Assembly (NCBI GenBank): GCA_020532085.1
Contig: JAJBAV010000004.1
Coordinates: forward strand, 41,835-105,834
Direction of reading: 5' to 3'
Origin: Candidatus Cloacimonadota bacterium
GTDB lineage: Bacteria; Cloacimonadota; Cloacimonadia; Cloacimonadales; Cloacimonadaceae
Length of the DNA stretch: 64,000 bases
Below are positions 59,595 to 64,000 of the stretch, piece after piece (the first letter of the stretch is position 1; every line of letters starts with the position of its first letter). The notes below the pieces were generated by a model. The model saw only the letters and a list, made by a program, of their open reading frames with translations. It was not told where the DNA came from and ran no database searches. The position numbers and the translations under genes are program-made.

Positions 59595-61373
59595 CTAATC
59601 CTCCGCGGTGGCGAACAGCACTTCCGTGATGTCCGTCAATCCTTCGCGGATGCGGTCGATGCCGCTTTGCCGCATGGAGAGCATCCCGTGTTTTTCCGCC
59701 AGGCTGCGGATGCGTTCCTCGTCGATCTCGTGGCCGGAGACCACGATCTCGTTGCGGATCTCGGGATAGAAATACAGCGCTTCGGCGATGTTGATCCGGC
59801 CGGAATAGCCCTGATGGCATTTGGAACAGCCCACGGGCTCGAAGACGCTCCCGCTGGCCAGTTCCTCGCGGCTGAGCCCCAGTTTGAGGGCGGCCTCCCA
59901 GTGTTCCTGCCCCAGCGGTTTGCGGCAGTGGACGCAGAGCTTGCGCACCAGGCGCTGGGCGATGATGATGTTGATGGAATAGGCCAGCAGAAAGGGTTCG
60001 ATGCCCATCTTGTAGAGCCGGGTGATGGCGCTGGGGGCGTCGTTGGTGTGCAAAGTTGTCAGGGTAAGGTGCCCGGTGTTGGCCAGCTTCACGGCGATGT
60101 CGGCCGTCACCCTGTCGCGGATCTCGCCCACCATCACCACGTCCGGGTCGTGCCGCAGGATGCTGCGCAGGGCTTGCTCGAAATCCATCTTGTGGCTGAT
60201 CTTCAGTTGCCTCGCGCCCCGGATCACATACTCCACCGGGTCTTCGCAGGTGAGCACTTTGATCGAGGGCTTCAGCACGTGGTGCAGCGCCGCCATCAGC
60301 GTGGTGCTTTTGCCGCTGCCGGTGGGCCCCGTGAGCACCACTATCCCCTTGGGCGAGGTGATGGCCTTGATCAGTTCCTCCCCGGCCTGCTGCTGGAAGC
60401 CCAGCTTGCGGAAGTCCTTGATCACCTTGCGGTCGTCCACCACGCGGATGGTGATGCTTTCGAAGCGCCGCTCATATTCGGCCGAAACCAAAGGCAGGAT
60501 GGACACCCGGAAGCGGATCAGGTGTTCGTCGATCAGCCTTTGCGCGTAGCCGTCCTGGGCGGTGTCGCGCTCGAAGCGGTCCACCCCGATGGAGCGGTCC
60601 TTCACCACGGCGGCCAGGGCTTCCGGCGGCGTGTTTTCCTGCCGCAGCCACAGCTGCAGCTTGCCGTCGATGCGGAAATAGATGTCCACGCTCCGTTTGT
60701 CCGCCGGGATGATGTGCAGGTCGCTGGCGTCGCTGCGCACGGCGTCGATCAGCGCGCCTTCAAAGAGGTTCACCAGCAGGCTGCGGTTGATCTCCTCGTC
60801 CAGCGCCTGTTCGCTCAGTTCCGGCTGGCTGTCGTCGCTGCCGATGAAAACTTCCCCGCTCTCCGTGAGCATCTGCAGAAATTCGTTCTTGTGCGGGGCG
60901 ATCTTCTCGGTGAGTTCCTCGATCACGCCCAAACGGCACCAGTAAACGTCTATCCGCTTGTAGGGCGTTTTCTGCGGGATCTCCTGGATCAGCTTGTTGG
61001 TGGGGTCCGAGGCCAGAACCTTCAGGCCGTCGCGGTGCACCCCGTTGCCCGTGGTGAAGGGCAGGATGCGGTGGTAGAGCAGCTTTTTCTTCAGCTCTTC
61101 GGGAAATTTGGCCAGGATCTCCCGGTTCGCCTTGAGCACCTTTTCGCTCAGGCTCTCCGGATCCACTTCCAGTTCGTCGAAGGAATAGTAACAGGCCAGG
61201 CTGGAATAAACCCGGTCGTGCGGGATCAGGAAATCGGATTCCAATATCCCCGCCAGCGCGCCCGGGGTAAGCGTGCCAAATTCTTCCATCCGGCGCAGCG
61301 CCTTGTCCACGATCTCGTGGGGAAAGCCGCTTTGTTCCACCAGATAGCGCGCGAAATTTATGTGTTTTGCCAT
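59595..61373 (-). CDS. pilB: PilB/GspE-type pilus extension ATPase
   Basis: The 592-residue ATPase has an N-terminal GspE_N-like region (~1-150), and the core has SDASDLHIIPADKRSVDIYF, Walker A GIVVLTGPTGSGKSTTLMAA, the Asp box VLTCEDPVEYVIRGARQLKI, Walker B ILRHDPDVVMVGEIRD, and the His box TGHLTLTTLHTNDAPSAITR. Two Cys pairs, CVHCRKPLG and CSKCHQGYSGR, form the zinc site that marks PilB/GspE and is absent in PilT. It drives subunit insertion. It lies 8 bp downstream of pilC in the operon. Confidence 0.94.
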   Translation of the reverse strand: MAKHINFARYLVEQSGFPHEIVDKALRRMEEFGTLTPGALAGILESDFLIPHDRVYSSLACYYSFDELEVDPESLSEKVLKANREILAKFPEELKKKLLYHRILPFTTGNGVHRDGLKVLASDPTNKLIQEIPQKTPYKRIDVYWCRLGVIEELTEKIAPHKNEFLQMLTESGEVFIGSDDSQPELSEQALDEEINRSLLVNLFEGALIDAVRSDASDLHIIPADKRSVDIYFRIDGKLQLWLRQENTPPEALAAVVKDRSIGVDRFERDTAQDGYAQRLIDEHLIRFRVSILPLVSAEYERRFESITIRVVDDRKVIKDFRKLGFQQQAGEELIKAITSPKGIVVLTGPTGSGKSTTLMAALHHVLKPSIKVLTCEDPVEYVIRGARQLKISHKMDFEQALRSILRHDPDVVMVGEIRDRVTADIAVKLANTGHLTLTTLHTNDAPSAITRLYKMGIEPFLLAYSINIIIAQRLVRKLCVHCRKPLGQEHWEAALKLGLSREELASGSVFEPVGCSKCHQGYSGRINIAEALYFYPEIRNEIVVSGHEIDEERIRSLAEKHGMLSMRQSGIDRIREGLTDITEVLFATAED

Positions 61374-61381
61374 GTATGTCC

Positions 61382-62719
61382 TTAATAGGTGGGCGGCGAT
61401 ATGTTCGCCACCTCAGCCGAAACCAGCGTCAGGAACGTGATCATCACGCCCACGAACAGCCACACGATGGTTTGCACCAGCTCGATCGTGTTGGCCATCC
61501 GGTAGGTGGTTTCCGCCTTGTAAAAGCTGGCGATCTGCTGCGCCGCCGAAAGCAGGTTGCCCGTCTCCTGCCCCGTTTTCAGCCGGGTGAGGGTGGTGCG
61601 GGGAAAAACCCCCGCCGCCTCCATCGCCGGAACGAAGGCCTCGCCTTCCCGCAGCATCAGCGGTATCGTGATCCGCTTGATCTGGTCTTCCATCCAGCCG
61701 TTGCGGCAGGCTTCCGCCGCCATCCGGATGGTTTCGATGTTGTCGCCCGCCCCGCTGTAGATGGTGCCGAACACCCGGAAGTAGATCTCCACGCTCATCT
61801 TGTGGATCAGCGGACCCAGGATGGGGATCTTCACCAGGTTCCGGTCCCGCCAGATGCGCCCTTTGGGCGTGCTCCACCAGCGCCACAGGATCAGGATCAC
61901 CCCCAGCGTCGCCAACCCCAGGATCCACCACACCTCGCCCAGCCAGTTGCTGAAATCCAGCGTGGCCTTGGTGAGCGTGGGGGTCTCCATGTCGTATTTC
62001 TGGAACAGGGTGGCGGTGGCGGGAAAGATCTCCAGCACATAGTAGCCGAAGGCCGCCAGCGTGGCCAGGATGGTGATCAGGGGGGAAAGCAGCGCCTTGC
62101 GCACGGTTTTGCTGATCTCCACGTCGCGCTCGATGAATTCGGCCGTGGAGTCGAAAATGTCCGCCATGTTGCCGGATCTGGTGGCCAGGCCCAGCATGAA
62201 GGCCGGAAACCGCCCGAACACGTTGGAAAAACTCTGGAAAACTTCCTTGCCCTCGGCCCCCGCCTTCAGCTGCGTCTCGATCTGATACAGCGTCTCCTTC
62301 ATCTTGCGGTTGCTCTGCTCCTCGGCCAGCAGCTCCAGGATCTTGCCGAAGTTCATCTTGTCCCGCAGCATGTTCGCGCTCAGGCGGATGAACATCAGGA
62401 TGTCCGCGATGGAAGGCTTGCCCGGAAGGTCGAACCAGACCCTGCCGATCTTGAAATTCTCGTAGCCCAGGCGCCGCAACCCCTCGGCCACGTCCTCTTT
62501 GTTGTAGGCCGATTGCCGCCCGCTGAAGGGCGCCCGCCCCGCCATCCTCACCTTGTACAGCCAGTCCCGCTTCTGCTCCAGCCTGGAGATCGTGATCTGG
62601 TAACGCTGCCGCAGCTCCGCCAAATGCCGCTTCGCTTCCCTGCCACCGGAGGCGGTGAAAGTGCCGGTTACCGGCTTGCCCTCTTTGTTCGTGCCCCGGA
62701 AGCGGTATTCATAGATCAT
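61382..62719 (-). CDS. pilC: PilC/GspF-type inner-membrane platform protein
   Basis: The 445-residue protein has a short N-terminal domain with YRFRGTNKEGKPVTGTF, then two GspF repeats with three main transmembrane helices (~210-235, ~265-285 and ~415-435). Features are KPSIADILMFIRLSANMLRD, FPAFMLGLATRSGNMADIFD, RVFGTIYSGAGDNIETIRMA, and LTRLKTGQETGNLLSAAQQI (the conserved G-E/Q-x-x-G in each repeat). It forms the rotor or platform that couples the ATPases to pilin insertion. The ribosome site is weak. It is separated from the pilin gene by a terminator. Confidence 0.93.
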   Translation of the reverse strand: MIYEYRFRGTNKEGKPVTGTFTASGGREAKRHLAELRQRYQITISRLEQKRDWLYKVRMAGRAPFSGRQSAYNKEDVAEGLRRLGYENFKIGRVWFDLPGKPSIADILMFIRLSANMLRDKMNFGKILELLAEEQSNRKMKETLYQIETQLKAGAEGKEVFQSFSNVFGRFPAFMLGLATRSGNMADIFDSTAEFIERDVEISKTVRKALLSPLITILATLAAFGYYVLEIFPATATLFQKYDMETPTLTKATLDFSNWLGEVWWILGLATLGVILILWRWWSTPKGRIWRDRNLVKIPILGPLIHKMSVEIYFRVFGTIYSGAGDNIETIRMAAEACRNGWMEDQIKRITIPLMLREGEAFVPAMEAAGVFPRTTLTRLKTGQETGNLLSAAQQIASFYKAETTYRMANTIELVQTIVWLFVGVMITFLTLVSAEVANISPPTY

Positions 62720-62835
62720 TCGCCACGGCCTCTATCCTCTAAAACAGTTGCGGGGACCCCGATGTCCCCGATGCCGGAAAAGTGGCGGCTTTCCGCCAGT
62801 TATATCCGAAAAAAGTATATACTTATTCTGCTTTT

Positions 62836-62871
62836 CCAAAAGACCCAGGAATGGCCAGTAAGCCATTCCTG
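62836..62871 (-). terminator. Terminator between the pilin-like gene and pilC
   Basis: On the minus strand CAGGAATGGC (62871-62862) and GCCATTCCTG (62855-62846) form a perfect 10-bp stem with a 6-nt loop, then GGTC and TTTT. Partial read-through would make pilin much more abundant than the machinery downstream. Confidence 0.75.
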
Positions 62872-62906
62872 AGTGTTGATAGATATAGTTGATACAATAC
62901 TACAAG

Positions 62907-63374
62907 TTATGAGCCTGTTTCTTCAGTGACCCACGCTGTCGCACCAGTTGTTACGCCAGTCTCAGTTGTGATTTCGCCAGTAACCAGATCAACGGTGGCT
63001 TGCACCCAGGGATAATCAGCTCCTCTGTTTTCCAAGCCTATACCCTGCATAACTACGGTATTGGCATCGGCCGCGGACATCAGTTTGAAGTTTCCGGTTT
63101 CGGTTCCAAGGGTTTCATCTGTTTCAGTAAAGCCAACATAACTGGCAATATCAGCAACAGCTGAAGCTGCAACGAAATCTCTTCCCGCTCCGCCTTGGGC
63201 GGTGGGGGTCTTCCACCACTGCATGGCGCTGGTCCCGTAGGTGCTGAGTTCCGTGGCCACGGCCTGGCGGCTGTTGTTAAAGGCCTGGTTGTTGAAGATC
63301 GTGATCCCCACGGCGATGGCGACGCCGACGATGATCACACCGAGTACGATGAGAAGAAGTTGTTGGGTTCCCAT
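62907..63374 (-). CDS. Probable major pilin-like subunit without prepilin leader
   Basis: The 155-residue protein starts MGTQQLLLIVLGVIIVGVAI and goes on with AVGITIFNNQAFNNSRQAVA, a hydrophobic helix running into an amphipathic one, then a small Thr/Gly-rich head (GGAGRDFVAA, VDLVTGEITTET). The size, layout and place ahead of pilC/pilB fit a major pilin, but there is no basic leader, no Gly-Phe cleavage site and no Glu5. No start codon lies in the 14 in-frame codons up to the upstream TAA, and AAGGAG is 8 bases before the ATG, so the start is firm. It has its own terminator, consistent with high expression. Confidence 0.75.
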   Translation of the reverse strand: MGTQQLLLIVLGVIIVGVAIAVGITIFNNQAFNNSRQAVATELSTYGTSAMQWWKTPTAQGGAGRDFVAASAVADIASYVGFTETDETLGTETGNFKLMSAADANTVVMQGIGLENRGADYPWVQATVDLVTGEITTETGVTTGATAWVTEETGS

Positions 63375-63534
63375 GTTTTTTTCTCCTTTTTTTTGCGCCC
63401 TGTGGGCGACTTGGTTTTATTTTTTCCCGATAGCTGGGAAATTTTTCAGGATTTTTAGGGTAAGCGGGGTTGTTACTTGCTCTTGGCGAACCTTGGCACC
63501 TCTATGCGCTGGTCCAAATGCCCTACCCGGATAC

Positions 63535-63562
63535 CTGAATATCGCTCCCGCCATTCTGTCAA
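63535..63562 (-). promoter_or_regulatory. Candidate promoter of the pilin-like gene
   Basis: CTTGACAG on the minus strand (TTGACA at 63562-63557) lies ~185 bp before the ATG, with a poor -10. If used, it gives a long leader containing the small hairpin CGCCC/GGGCG (63396-63408) just before the ribosome site. Confidence 0.35.
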
Positions 63563-63735
63563 GAAAATAATGCGCTTCTTCCAAAACTCTTAACTTTTGC
63601 GGGACAGCCAGATGCCAAAAATAGCTCCCGTGTTGGGTGCAATAACCATGCTTAATTGCCTGTATCACGGCTGCTTATGAATCTGCGTAATTCTTCCCCG
63701 GCCCACCCCAAAAAAAACTCCTCCCTCCGCCCGAC

Positions 63736-64000
63736 CTGTCATTCCGGGGAAGGGGCCCCGGAATCCAGACACCATCCCACTACCCCCGCCCTGTCATTCC
63801 GGGGAAGGGGCCCCGGAATCCAGTCATCATCCCTCTACCCCCGCCCTGTCATTCCGGGGAAGGGGCCCCGGAATCCAGTCATCATCCCTCTACCCCCGCT
63901 CTGTCATTCCGGGGAAGGGGCCCCGGAATCCAGTCATCATCCCTCTACCCCCGCCCTGTCATTCCGGGGAAGGGGCCCCGGAATCCAGTCATCATCCCAC
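63736..64000. repeat. 55-bp tandem repeat of palindromic units, cut by the window end
   Basis: CTGTCATTCC begins units at 63736, 63791, 63846, 63901 and 63956, an exact 55-bp period; the copies differ by only a few bases. Each contains ATTCCGGGG, six bases, then CCCCGGAAT, a 9-bp hairpin, followed by CCAGTCATCATCCC. The remainder of each unit is also repeated, so there are no unique spacers. Proteobacterial and neisserial genomes have intergenic repeats of similar form. The stretch 63375-63735 before it holds no gene I can support. Confidence 0.92.

Noticed and set aside
63736..64000. CRISPR-like array
   Set aside because: The 55-bp period contains no unique spacers: the DNA between the palindromes is itself repeated, and no cas genes are in the window.

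Overview
The window is a GC-rich, gene-dense bacterial chromosome segment. Its gene content suggests an anaerobic, Gram-negative member of the FCB group, most likely a Cloacimonadota (Cloacimonetes) relative. The signs are secreted proteins with a C-terminal FlgD/type IX-like sorting domain, several outer-membrane beta-barrels, FN3-like modules of the GYKVYFGT / VPYNANGEATGCPVW style, a biotin-dependent methylmalonyl-CoA/pyruvate carboxyltransferase cluster, acetate kinase, and a type IV pilus operon of unusual composition. The phylum is inferred from these features; there is no rRNA in the window to prove it.

Layout. 1-412: tail of a methyltransferase and a 77-nt palindrome. 412-3513 (-): large secreted surface protein. 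3729-14548 (+): purA, an outer-membrane barrel, a DUF362/ferredoxin protein, an FtsB/DivIC-like protein, a diguanylate cyclase, a MalK-type ABC ATPase, two more barrel-like proteins and a polytopic membrane protein. 14552-16406 (-): two tandem lipoprotein paralogs. 16407-19723: a poorly coding stretch holding two genes broken by single-base frameshifts (ridA and a LysM/FN3/VCBS protein). 19724-22798 (-): FAD oxidoreductase, SDR and NTF2-like cassette. 23005-32250: a GNAT protein, then a secreted subtilisin-like protease facing a protease-less paralog of its long C-terminal scaffold, with a shared terminator between them. 32539: a CAT-anticodon tRNA. 32828-37529 (-): xdhA, xdhB and a Ppx/GppA phosphatase. 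37745-39846 (+): an ECF sigma factor coupled to an unrecognised repeat protein, then a small terminator-bounded ORF. 40341-46747 (+): carboxyltransferase genes, pyrR, pyrF and an FGE-like secreted protein. 47186-50699 (-): ltaE, a membrane peptidase-MA-like protein, an S4 protein and ackA. 50951-63374 (-): a type IV pilus/secretion operon. 63736-64000: a 55-bp palindromic tandem repeat running off the window.

How the genes work together. The carboxyltransferase subunits (40341-44094) fit transfer or release of carboxyl groups among methylmalonyl-CoA, propionyl-CoA, pyruvate and oxaloacetate. Acetate kinase would supply ATP from acetyl phosphate; xanthine dehydrogenase points to purine turnover, and pyrR/pyrF/purA to nucleotide synthesis. 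The pilus operon encodes a platform (PilC), extension and retraction ATPases (PilB, PilT), a fused PilM-PilN-TPR protein, a fused PilO-PilP protein, a short secretin, a receiver/cNMP-binding regulator and four pilin-like subunits. None of those four has a recognisable prepilin leader, and one carries a LamG domain. This leaderless pilus-like machine is the most notable candidate for an undescribed system here.
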